A stretch of DNA of 64,000 nt from Anadara kagoshimensis (Eukaryota > Mollusca > Bivalvia > Arcoida > Arcidae). The translations under genes were made by a program, and so were the position numbers. Location of the stretch: contig CM037862.1 in assembly GCA_021292105.1 (NCBI GenBank), positions 33,756,245 to 33,820,244 on the forward strand, in the 5' to 3' direction. Shown one piece after another: positions 37,818 to 48,300 of the stretch (within the stretch, counting starts at the first letter, position 1; every line of letters begins with the position of its first letter). The notes below the pieces were generated by a model. That model searched no databases and was not told the DNA's origin. It was given only the letters and a program-made list of their open reading frames with translations.

Positions 37818-38068
37818 GTTTTTGTCACCCTTCAAAGCGTTACCAGTTGGATTTTTTTAACTTCCATTTTGTATTATGTTTGACTTGCGTTCTTTGTCGC
37901 CATGTTTGTTTACCGTAACTAGACGTCAGCGATGTACGAGTTACTTCCCTTTTACCGCTAAACGTCGCGTGCGTTCATGTACCCCGGCAGATTTCCGAAC
38001 ATCGTTCCATGTACCCCGGCAAGTTAACCAATCGCTATGCGAGAAATTTCTTTGAAGGGTGACAAAAT
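37818..38068. mobile_element. MITE-like segment adjoining the 51-bp hairpin
   Basis: An 18-base perfect inverted repeat TTTTGTCACCCTTCAAAG (37820-37837) and its complement (38050-38067) bracket about 212 bp of locally CpG-rich DNA. Inside, 'atgtaccccggca' occurs twice, a motif also present in the hairpin arms as 'atgtaccccgtca'. This suggests hairpin and segment are one composite element. The superfamily is unknown and no transposase is present. Confidence 0.6.
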
Positions 38069-38658
38069 ATGATAAGATTTAGTTGACAGTCAAAGGGGAA
38101 TAACTTGTGTGTAAAATGTTGAACTGTAAGCATTAGATCTACATTGTATCTCATTTTTTGTATATCTACAACATTGAATTTAACATTTATAAACAAATCA
38201 CAGGTATCAATCATGCAACTATTAAACATGACCATATAAACTATTATTAGTTGTTAAAATATGGTTTATTTACTTCACACATGAATGCATTTGAAAATGT
38301 TAATTTTATTTAGTCTCCTTGGCAACCAAAACCAATATCCAACACCTGTTCAGTTTGTAACAATGATTGATAAATATATACAGTGAACTAAGGTATTCTG
38401 CATCACTATTAGAAAGATGGTGCTTTTTTCTACTAAATTAAATGGCTAGGTAAATTCCACAGATATCATCTGAAATTGGTATATTAACATTACATTTATG
38501 TTACCAAGTTATAATTGCAATAAGATTCCATTTCAAAAGTGTCCCCAAAATGGACCCCAAAGATTGTTCATGTGAACTGTTATAACAATTTATTAAATAA
38601 TTTATGAGAACAGAGGTGAGGTGGACAAAATAATGTCAGGAGAAAATGAGTAAACACT
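38069..38658. other. AT-rich non-coding stretch
   Basis: Nothing recognised. Confidence 0.6.
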
Positions 38659-38849
38659 GTATGCCCCTATTGCTGTATGTCCCTATTGCTGTATTCCCCT
38701 ATTTCTGTATTCCCCTATTTCTGTATGTCCCTATTGCTGTATTCCCCTATTTCTGTATTCCCCTATTTCTGTATGCCCCTATTGCTGTATGTCCCTATTG
38801 CTCTATGCCCCTATTGCTGTATTCCCTTATTGCTGTATGCCCCCATTTC
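38659..38849. repeat. 15-bp tandem repeat, about 12-13 copies
   Basis: Units alternate between 'ccctattgctgtatg' and 'ccctatttctgtattc'-like variants. Because 15 is divisible by 3, several frames stay open, giving apparent hydrophobic proteins that are artefacts. Confidence 0.95.
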
Positions 38850-39711
38850 ATTGGAGGACATTATAATTATAGTTTGATATTAAAATTACCAAACATCATA
38901 ATTTGACTAGATAAACTTATACCTTTTATTGTGGGTATTTGGAGTCACATAGGCTTTTAGATATTTTATAACAGCACAAAGGTCAAGATTTGGGTAATGA
39001 CCTTGACCCTATTTTGAAGCCAATTTAAAAAATATTTCAAAACTGAATTCCCCATATCATATCTATTCGAGTTAAGTTATAACAACTTGAATCCTTTTAT
39101 CAATTTTATATCTAACACAAAAATGTGTAACCAATGTTTCATCCAAAATTCCACCAAATGAACAAGCAATAAAGTAAAGCCCCTAGAGGAGCCAAATATC
39201 ATATCAGGTTTTTTCTCCCATTATCAGTTCTGGAGAAGAAAAGTTTTTTAGATTTTTGCATTGACCTAATTTTGGTAGCCAATGGCAATGGCAGGAACAA
39301 ATCTGTATTACACCGACCTATTCATGATTCTGACAAGAATTAAGAGCATCATTAAATCTGTCAAGTAGTTTTGAAGTTGAAAATAGGTGTTGATGATGCA
39401 CCTATACACACACACACACACACACACATGTACATAACTACATACACCGCCTTGGTCAAGTAAGCTGACGAAAATCTATCATTTTAGTCCTTTATGGTGA
39501 ACATTAATGGTATTCATTCATTCATTTAAAAGTAATGGTGTAATTAAAATTTCTATAAATAAGAAATTGATATAGATATATAAGCCTTAAATTTATATAT
39601 ATAAAATAATTGATGAACTAATTAAATAAATGATGGACTGATAAAACAGAGCCAGTACAAAACACAATGTCTTAGCATTTTTTTAAAAACGTTATGTCAA
39701 GGCATCTGTTT
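38850..39711. other. Non-coding stretch with dispersed repeat and (CA)n
   Basis: 39235-39428 is a diverged copy of the 11.4-kb repeat ('cattgacctaattttggta', 'gtcaagtagttttgaag'), ending in a (CA)n of about 24 bases (39405-39428). Nothing else recognised. Confidence 0.6.
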
Positions 39712-39948
39712 TAAAAGGCCAGTCAGCATGTAATGTCTATTCTATCTGTATTAAGTGACTATCGGGTTAATATTAGTCACTTAGCAGGTATTGCAAATGT
39801 AGCTTCTGACTTTGCAAGCAGGAATGCACCATTATGTACCAAATCCAACTGTAAAATTTGTACATTTACATCGGATGTATGTATTCAACAAACTGAGACA
39901 CACCCCTCTAAAGTGAACAAGATAGAGAATAGGTTCAAATCTCACTCA
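39712..39948 (+). pseudogene. LTR-retrotransposon RNase H C-terminal fragment
   Basis: The open frame reads KASQHVMSILSVLSDYRVN, then ISHLAGIANVASDFASRNAP, then two Cys-rich blocks (LCTKSNCKICTF). The HLAG..N..SDFASR pattern corresponds to the end of the RNase H domain in LTR elements (compare the canonical H.PG..N..ADALSR). The short Cys spacing after it matches the linker before integrase in a family I have seen in mollusc and cnidarian polyproteins. It is about 75 residues of a polyprotein usually over 1000 long, with no flanking pol or LTR seen. It differs from the Gypsy element at 53.8 kb, so a second family is represented. Confidence 0.65.
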
Positions 39949-41254
39949 TAGGGGTGGGGGCTGGGTATTGATCTGTGCAAAATAGTATTATTTTCATCAA
40001 ACCAAATTGATTTTTTTCACAAATGAAGTTTCATTTTGAAACATTATTCAAATCCTGTATTTCATATTTTGGTTTTTTTTTATATCTAATTTTTTTTTAA
40101 ATTATTGTTTTTATTTTTTCAAAATTTAACCAATAATAATTTAGAACAGAAATGGCTGTGCCTATCAAATAAAATACCATACAGTAGCCCAGTTTTAGGA
40201 CTGTCAGTTGTATATTATATAGCTGGGAATAGACAGTCAAGGGGACATACTCTACCTTGACACATGCTAGTTTCATGGTTATGTTTCTGATGTTTGACTG
40301 ACCCATATAACTGATGATGACAGTTTATCTATGGCAATTAACAGTGGACACCAATATACAATCAGTCTTTAAATAATGGTGATGTGGACAGGGTGGCCAT
40401 TCAACTTTCTCTGAAACATGAAGGGTGACAAAAGGCGTAAAGTTTCACAGTACTAGAAAAACCTGGTTGGTCCTAATAGAAGATATATAGCAAACCTTGA
40501 TGGTATGAAGAATGATTCCGAGCCAAATCCAAGCACATCATCTGGATCTTTTGAGTGGAAAAGGCTATCAACAGATATGTGATCTATGGTGACCAAGACA
40601 GGATTGGATGGTGAATGTGTAACTGTTCTAGATTGTGAAGACAACACTTGTACTGCTAAAATACTGGAAACCAAGTCTTCTTCCTGTGGTCCTGACCTGA
40701 ATATATTGAAATAAGGAAGATGAATTGAAAAAAATGAGACTCATAGAAAATGAAGATGAATGATGTCTATAGATACCACACAGATGAGGCCAAAGACTGT
40801 CACAACCCAGATTTCACTATAAGAGCATAAACAGACCAAATGGGGAATATACAGGAAGTACACCTTGATGTGTAAAACTTGTAACCTTCAATCCAATGAG
40901 TACAAACTGTATAGGGAAATCAAGAACAACTTACCAGGGAGACCGAACTTTTCCTTAGTTTTGAGACTTAAGACACACAGACAAAAGATAACACCAAGTC
41001 TATTAACTATCACTTGCCTCCATGGATGTACCACCTCCAGGCATACAGAGCATGCAGACTACATCAAACAAAGTTAGCAGGGCCACTACAGAGCTGAACC
41101 AGAGGGACATGACAGCAAAGATTCCACAAGTCAATGCAGAACAAGAAGTCGAAGACTCGTCTGAACTCAACATTTCCATGGATGTCAGATAAAACACTAT
41201 ACAGATTGCAAATAGAAGAAAGGAGGTCCAGTGAGTCTTAACTGTCAACTGAAG
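39949..41254. other. Non-coding stretch
   Basis: No gene recognised. 40440-41250 is less AT-rich than its surroundings and gives short frames on both strands (40865-41077 plus, 41003-41248 minus), possibly a decayed element. I cannot assign it. Confidence 0.5.
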
Positions 41255-42965
41255 TCAAGGTCAACCATCTTTACAAACTTGGTAGAGCTTCATATCCTGA
41301 TGTTATATATATTTGAATCTCCTTATCTCAAACACAGATATCTGAAAATTCTTTTTTAAAAAGTCTGGAACAGTCAACAAGCTTCGCAAATATTGTGGAG
41401 CATTTTATGGACTGATGCTATACATATAGGCCTTTTGGTTTATGGCCATAAGATGTTTAAAGATATTGCTAATTAAGGTTATTGTGACCTTGAATGAAGG
41501 TTAAGGCCAACCAGCTTGACAATCTTTAGAAAACTTCATGCACTATCATGCTGTATATAAAGTTTCAAGTGTCATTATCAGAAGATGTTTAAAGATATTG
41601 CCTATTTAAGGTCACTGTGACCTTGCTAATGCACCGATGCTATATCTGAAGTTTCAAACTTCTGATAATTTTGGGTTATGACAAGATGATGTTTAAAGAT
41701 TTTTCTATTTAAGGTCACTGTGTCCTTGAATGCAGGTCAAGGTCAACCTGCTTTGCAAACCCTAATGCTATATAGGCTTCTTTCAGGCTTCTAGGCATTT
41801 TGGTTCATGATAAGAAGTTCTTTAAAAATTTGACTATTAAAGGTCACTGTGACCTTAAATGAAGGCCATGGTCGACTGGCTTCACAAATTTTTGGAGCTT
41901 TATATACTAGTGTTATGTATGAAGTTTCAAGCTTTTGAGCCTTTGGGTTTGTGAGAAGATTTTACAAGTTAAGGTCACTGTGACCTTGAATGAGGGTCAA
42001 GGTCAACCTGCTTTGCAAACATGGTTGAACTTCATATGCTGATGCTATATATGAAGTTTCAGGCTTCTAGGCAGTTTGGTTCATGACAAGAAGATGTTTA
42101 AAAATATTGCTATTTAAGGTCAATTTCACCTTGAATGTAGGTCAAGGTCAACCAGCTTTGCAAACTTGGTGGTGCTTCCTGCGATGATGGTAAATATGAA
42201 GTTTCATGCTTCTAGGTCTTTTGGTTAATCAGAATATGATAAAAAGATTTTACTATAAAAGGTCACTACGACCTTGAATGTACACTGGTTAAGGAGAAAA
42301 ATTGGTTTAAGTGAAAAGTTTATGAATGAGGGATGGCTGCCGATGAATGAACAAGGGATGACATATGACTGACAAAAGAATGCATGAAAAGCTCACCTTG
42401 AGCATTTGCTTAGGTTAGTTAAAAAGGTGCTTTAAGGTTTTACTACTTTAGGTCAACAAGCTTTTGTAGAACTTTATGTTCTGATGTTATATTTGAAGTT
42501 TTAACTTCTATTTAATTCCTGACAAGAAGTAATTTTAAGATATTAAACATCCATGTCACGTTTCATTGCTATAGGTTTCACTGGTTTTGGAGAAGTTAAG
42601 AATGTGTAATTGTTAATGAATGCACATTGCTTGATGGACAACATGTGATGACAAACAATGATCACTATAGGCCACCCTGAAATAACCTCAAAACAAAGGA
42701 AAAATGCATCTCAAGTCATTGGACTAGCAGTGGAAACAACTAGTGACAAGAAGTACATCAATGATGCAGCTTTTATGTAGGTCAAGATCAGGAAGCTTCT
42801 CAAACTTGACAGAGCTTTTTGTCCTGATGCTATATACAAAGCTTCAAGCCTCTTGGCTTTATAATGCATGACAAGATGTTTAATTAAGAGTTGTAATTGA
42901 TAAGGTCACTGCAACATTGAATGTAGGTCAAGGTCAAATAGCTTCCCAACATTGGTAGAGCTCTA
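41255..42965 (+). repeat. ~140-bp degenerate tandem repeat with receptor-like palindromes, about 9 units
   Basis: Each unit has 'gctttgcaaacttggt', 'agagcttcatatcctgatgc', 'tatatatgaagtttcaggct', 'ggttcatgacaagaagatg' and 'aaggtcactgtgaccttgaa', then 'aggtcaaggtcaacc'. Perfect palindromes AGGTCACTGTGACCT occur at 41609-41623, 41841-41855 and 41972-41986, with degenerate versions in the other units. An isolated unit lies at 30650-30785. No coding potential. Confidence 0.85.
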
Positions 42966-43825
42966 TGCTCTGGTGTTGAATATGAAAGTTTTAAAATTAT
43001 ACAAAATAATTTTTGAGAAATATTTGAAATTTAGATATTTAATTGACATGCTTAGGTTCTCTGTGGAAAGACAGATTTTGTTCTGAATGCTGAACACGAT
43101 TTAAAATGAATTTTAAAATGAATTTTACCAAAGAATGAGGAAAAGATTGTTCTAGTGTATGGGGTCCAGAGTATGTTAATACAAGGTGTTTTTTTTAATA
43201 AAATGGACTGTTCATAGTTGAGGTCTTGTGTGATTTATTTGCCTTCTAAAAGTGTGTGCATCAGGGGTGACATTCATATTCTTAGGTCAACAATCCAAAA
43301 TACAGCAAAAAAACAGAACATGGTCACACAATACTGTTCTATTTAAATAAAATAAATGTTGAACAATATACATTATGTATACAAATAATTAAAGAATTCA
43401 GAAACTTAAAAGCAGTTGTAATCTATATTTGATCCTGGTGGTTTTAGAATATCACACCTGGGTAACACATTGTTACAAGGCAAATTAATCGGAGATGACC
43501 TTGGTCATAAATTGTTAAAAATGTTTAAACCAATCTTTTGCTCGTTGACTTGTAAACTTTAAATACTACTTTTACCCCCCCCCCCTTAAATGCAGTCTTA
43601 ATCAAGGCGTGGGAAAACCACCCACTTATTCAACTTCCAACCAGAATGTTCCAAAGAATTGTGCATATCTGGTAGTCAAAATACAATACAGAAAGGCAAA
43701 GATAAAGAAGCACCCATACAAGCCCGAGACTTACATAAGGTGTCGACTATGGTAAGAAATGATCAACCTTTGACCAGGAAGTAAGATTTTGTCATGCCTG
43801 ATGGAATTAATGCTGTAAAACACTA
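42966..43825. other. AT-rich non-coding stretch
   Basis: No gene recognised. A short C run lies near 43575. Confidence 0.6.
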
Positions 43826-43922
43826 GTCTGACTAATCAGCCCACTAAACCCCCATTTTAATTTTTAGACTTTTTGGAGGTTTGTGGTCCGACAGCTTCCA
43901 TTATTGAATTCTTGAAATTTCT
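43826..43922 (+). repeat. Dispersed repeat shared with the 59.9-kb fold-back
   Basis: 'agtctgactaatcagccca', 'taaacccccattttaattt' and 'gacagcttccattattgaat' recur in the fold-back region 59875-60010, the first two there in reverse-complement orientation. Identity is about 85% over the shared parts. Confidence 0.8.
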
Positions 43923-44189
43923 GGCGAAAACGGCAGAAACGAAAACACGCGTCGATAACTTCCAGTATTTCCTTACCTTGAACAGTTCCTAAAACATTAT
44001 TCTACCGATCCATGCTTAACTTTTAATTAAAATCCATCGATATCGGTAGAAATACAAGGTTTTCTGATGTCCCTTCAGCTCTCTGTCACTTTCGCATCGT
44101 GAAGACATTACTAATCTGCATTGACCAATCAGATCGCGCGTTGTATTTGGATGGTGAAACTCGCAGTTCTATTTTAGAAAGCACATGGC
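43923..44189. other. Locally CpG-rich non-coding stretch
   Basis: Contains CpG clusters ('aacacgcgtcgataac', 'catcgatatcgg') and a CCAAT-containing stretch 'tgaccaatcagatcgcgcg' near 44125-44143. It could be part of a repeat or an old promoter. No transcript evidence is visible. Confidence 0.3.
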
Positions 44190-44375
44190 GATGTTCCTTT
44201 CACTCAAGTTTGATTACACACATGGCAGGTGTAGCTAGCTAAACCCTTCCGGAGCACCCGGTCTCACTTCCCTAGTGGAAGCTAAGCTTGGTTTACCTAA
44301 CTTATCAGTTTCAAAGTTTTTACTTTGCTTTGGGATTGTGATTTGGACATAGATTAGTTTGTTTTTTTATTTTTA
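44190..44375 (+). mobile_element. 3' tail of a YIDD-type retroelement (solo fragment)
   Basis: Matches the sequence that directly follows the reverse transcriptase pseudogene at 59539-59735: 'gatgttcctttcac', 'ggtgtagctagctaaa', 'ccttccggagcacccgg', 'cacttccct.gtggaag' and 'gattgtgatttggacat'. It ends in 'actttgctttgggattgtg' followed by a T-rich stretch. No coding part remains, as expected of a 5'-truncated copy. Confidence 0.85.
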
Positions 44376-44475
44376 AATAAATATATTCTTTTTTTCTTTT
44401 TTAAGCATGTTCTTGAAAACTATTACAAAAATCGCCAAACAATACAAAACTAGAAAGTAATCCAATCTAGGTAGA

Positions 44476-44547
44476 GGTTAGATGGTTTTAGGCAAATTTC
44501 TTCAAGGATTTCAAATTCATGAAGAAATTACTTAATACCATCTAACC
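44476..44547. repeat. 72-bp imperfect hairpin
   Basis: The arms 'ggttagatgg' ... 'aaatttcttca' and 'tgaagaaatt' ... 'ccatctaacc' pair with one central asymmetric internal loop and a ~15-base terminal loop. Size and shape resemble a small fold-back or a pre-miRNA; the sequence cannot tell which. Confidence 0.6.
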
Positions 44548-45300
44548 GGCTTAGACGGCATTTCATTGGTTTGCTACGTGGGTCGTACCACTGTCCATTT
44601 CAGATGCATTTGTTAATTTCAGTTGTTTGTGGCTAGTTGTACTAAGTTGAGCGAAGTTCGGAACTTTGTCCTTTCTACAGACATTTAAATTACACGGGGT
44701 TAATCCTGATACACCGTATTTCATTTACGTCGGAGTATTCCGTCGGTTTTAATTTACGTCCGAGTAAAATGATACATTTTTGGTCGTTACGCTTTACGTT
44801 AAAGAGAAGAGATGACTATTTTGAATATAACTTCATAAAAACGAAACTTAACAGGAAGCAAAAAGTTAGTCGCATTATATTTGATGGTTTTTAACTTCCT
44901 TATATAAAAACTTGCAAGAAATATTCATATTTTTCACGTACCTTTAACATTTCCATTTTTGGCAGGTGCTTTTGTTTAGCAGCTGATTTTAATAAAACGG
45001 ACTTTGATTCAAATGATGTTTTTACTAAAAAAAATCTCAAGAAATGTCTTTGCTTTTATAAACTCGCGAAAACAGAAGCTTTACTCGGCTTTAAATGAAA
45101 TTTTAAGTTTCGTTTAAGCGGAGTGGTATAAATGTTACGCTTTCCGTTCAGCTGTATTATGCTTTACGTGAAGGTATGTTACGCTTTCCGTTTAATATGA
45201 TTCACAATTAACAAAGCTCAATCTTCATTATAACTTTAGATAGAATGTCTTTCTCGATCAAATCTTCACAAGTTGTTTCAGAAGTGATTCAGAAAGCATT
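44548..45300. other. Non-coding stretch with recurring 'ttacgcttt' motifs
   Basis: The motifs 'ttacgctttccgtt' (twice, near 45134 and 45180), 'gctttacgt' and 'atttacgtc' recur several times. This may be an ancient degenerate repeat. No gene seen. Confidence 0.4.
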
Positions 45301-48300
45301 GCAGTATAGGATTCAAATGTTTGGGAATTATCAACATTTTCAAATAAATGTTTGATTAACATGGGGTGTATAGTTTCTTTTGTTGTTCAGTATAGTTAGT
45401 ACACAAAACTGATGACAGTGTTTATTAACAAGGATGGCTTTAAACCGCCTGTAAATGTAGTAATATTCTCTTACGGAAGGTATATAATCACGCCGTTTTA
45501 CGCTTTATTTGTTTCAATTACCGTAATATTATGATAGATTTTGTGTCTACTTTGGCATCATATAGTGAATAACCTTTATCTCTTCAGTAGCATTTCTCAG
45601 AAAATGCCAATTTTAACAATCTCTGAACTCCCAATTTTCCTACTCATTCCAACTTCCAACCCTACACTCCCCATTTGTTCCCCTAATCATCACAGTGGAC
45701 AACTAACCAAAGAAAGCGCCTCGCTTTTTACTCGTTCGTACTTTACTTATTTACTGCTATACAAACTATGAAATGGTATGTGCGGTAATACAGCATTTGC
45801 AATTACTAACTCTACGTGATAAAACATAAAAGAATTTGAAGTACACATTTCACAACAATTGTTATAATTCTGGTATTTTCAGGAAACAGATTCCTTGCCG
45901 TTTTCTTGTCAAAATTCTTAAAATCCACCAAATATTCCTTAAATGTTTTAATTCATAACGTTCGACAACTTACGTTTAAAGGTAGGTAATAGGTTGAGTA
46001 TCTGTAAATTTGGTTTTGGGTGCGCTTTCTAAGTATTATGACAACAAAATGACATGGAATCAGTTTTCTTAATTTACCAAAATCATAAGAATGTGTGTTT
46101 AATGTGTTTTACACTTTACTATTTGCTTCATCGCTCGGAGTTAGAAAGTAATAGTGTTGTATTACGTTATACACACTATTTCATTGTTTGTATGACAACA
46201 CATAAGTGTAAGAAGGCAAAGTTGTCTAGTTTTACAGGTAATTGTGATAACTAATCAGCACCCGTGGGGGTATAGACTTACAGTTACATACTCAATGGTA
46301 TATAGTTTATTAGTGTGCGATTACATTAACCTACTTGTATATAAATAAACATTGCAATAAATAATAGAATGTGTTATTTATAACATTCCGTACACCTGTG
46401 AAATATTTTTTGAAAGAAATTATTTCATAATGTTTAAAAAATGAAGAGTGTAATCAGCTTATTCAAAATATTTGGGAATTATCAACATTTTCAAATAAAT
46501 GTTTGATTAACCTGTGGTGTATAGTTTCTTTTGTTGTTCAGTGTAGTTAGTACACAAAACTGATGACAGTGTTTATTAACAAGAATGGCTTTAAACCGCC
46601 TGTAAATGTATTAATATTCTATTACGGAAGGTATATAATCACGCCGTTTTACGCTTTATTTGTTTCAATTACCGTAATATTATGATAGATTTTGTGTCTA
46701 CTTTGGCATCATATAGTGAATAACCTTTATCTCTTCAGTAGCATTTCTCAGAAAATGCCAATTTTAACAATCCCTAAACTCCTCATTTTCCTACTCATTC
46801 CAACTTCCAGACCTACACTCCCCATTTGTCTCCCTAATCATCACAGTGATCAACTAGCCAGGGAAAGCGCCTCGCTTTTTACTCGTTCGTACTATACTTA
46901 TGTACTGCTATACAAACTATGAAATGGTATGTACGGTAATACAGCATTTGCAATTACTAACTCTACGTGATAAAACATAAAAGAATTTGAAGTACACATT
47001 TCACAACAATTGTTATAATTCTGGTATTTTCAGGAAACAGATTCCTTACCGTTTTCTTGTCAAAATTATTAAAATCCACCAAATATTCCTTAAATTTTTT
47101 AATTCATAACGTTCGACAACTTACGTTTAAAGGTAGGTAATAGGTTGAGTATCTGTAAATTGGGTTTTGGGTGCGCTTTCTAAGTATTTTGACAACAAAA
47201 TCACATGGGATCAGTTTTCTTAATTTACCAAAATTATAAAATCATTGTTAAACGTGTTTTACACTTTAGTATTTGCTTCATCTCTCAGAGTTAGACAGTA
47301 ATAGTATTGTATCACGTTATACACACTATTTCATTGTTTGACACATAAGTGTAAGAAGGCAAAGTTGTCTACTTTTACAGGTAACTGAATGCTGTGATAA
47401 CTAATCAGCACACGTGGGGGTATAGACTTACAGTTACATACTCAATGGTATATAGTTTATTAGTGTGCGATTACATTAACCTACTTGTATATAAATAAAC
47501 ATTGCAATAAATAATAGAATGTGTTATTTATAACATTCCGTACACCTGTGAAATATTTATTTTTTGAAAGAAATTATTTCATAATGTTTAAAAAATGAAC
47601 AGCGTAATCAGGTTATTCAAAATATTTGGGAATTATCAACATTTTCAAATAAATGTTTGATTAACATGGGGTGTACAGTTTCTTTTGTTGTTCAGTATAG
47701 TTAGTACCCAAAACTGATGACAGTGTTTATTAACAAGGATGGCTTTAAACCGCCTGTAAATGTAGTAATATTCTCTTACGGAAGGCATATAATCACGCCG
47801 TTTTACGCTTTATTTGTTTCAATTACCGTAATATTATGATAGATTTTGTGTCTACTTTGGCATCATATAGTGACTAACCTTTATCTCTTCAGTAGCATTT
47901 CTGAGAAAATGCCAATTTTAACAATCTCTGAACTCCCCATTTTCCTACTCAGTCCTACTTCCAACCCTACACTCCCCATTTGTCCCCCTAATCATCACAG
48001 TGGACAACTAACCAAGGAAAGCGCCTCGCTTTTTACTCGTTCGTACTATACTTATGTACTGCTATACAAACTATGAAATGGTATGTACGGTAATACAGCA
48101 TTTGCAATTACTAACTCTACGTGATGAAACATAAAATAATTTGAAGTACTCATTTCGCAACAATTGTTATAATTCTGGTATTTTCAGGAAACAGATTCCT
48201 TGCCGTTTTCTTGTCAAAATTCTTAAAATCCACCAAATATTCCTTAAATTCTTTAATTCATAACGTTCGACAACTTACGTTTAAAGGTAGGTAATGGGTT

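Noticed and set aside
38646..38906. Two overlapping hydrophobic open frames resembling membrane proteins
   Set aside because: Direct translation of the 15-bp repeat.
40865..41077. Plus-strand frame with YREIKNNLPGRPNFSL
   Set aside because: Short, unrecognised and without splice context; not enough to call a gene.
41003..41248. 81-codon minus-strand frame resembling a membrane protein
   Set aside because: Hydrophobic bias arises from the complement of A-rich DNA; no homology recognised and the overlapping plus-strand frame is equally open.
45541..48076. 76-codon frame repeated three times in the 1.15-kb array
   Set aside because: It lacks an ATG at its start and is broken by a 10-bp deletion in copy 4 and an in-frame TGA in copy 5, so it is not maintained.
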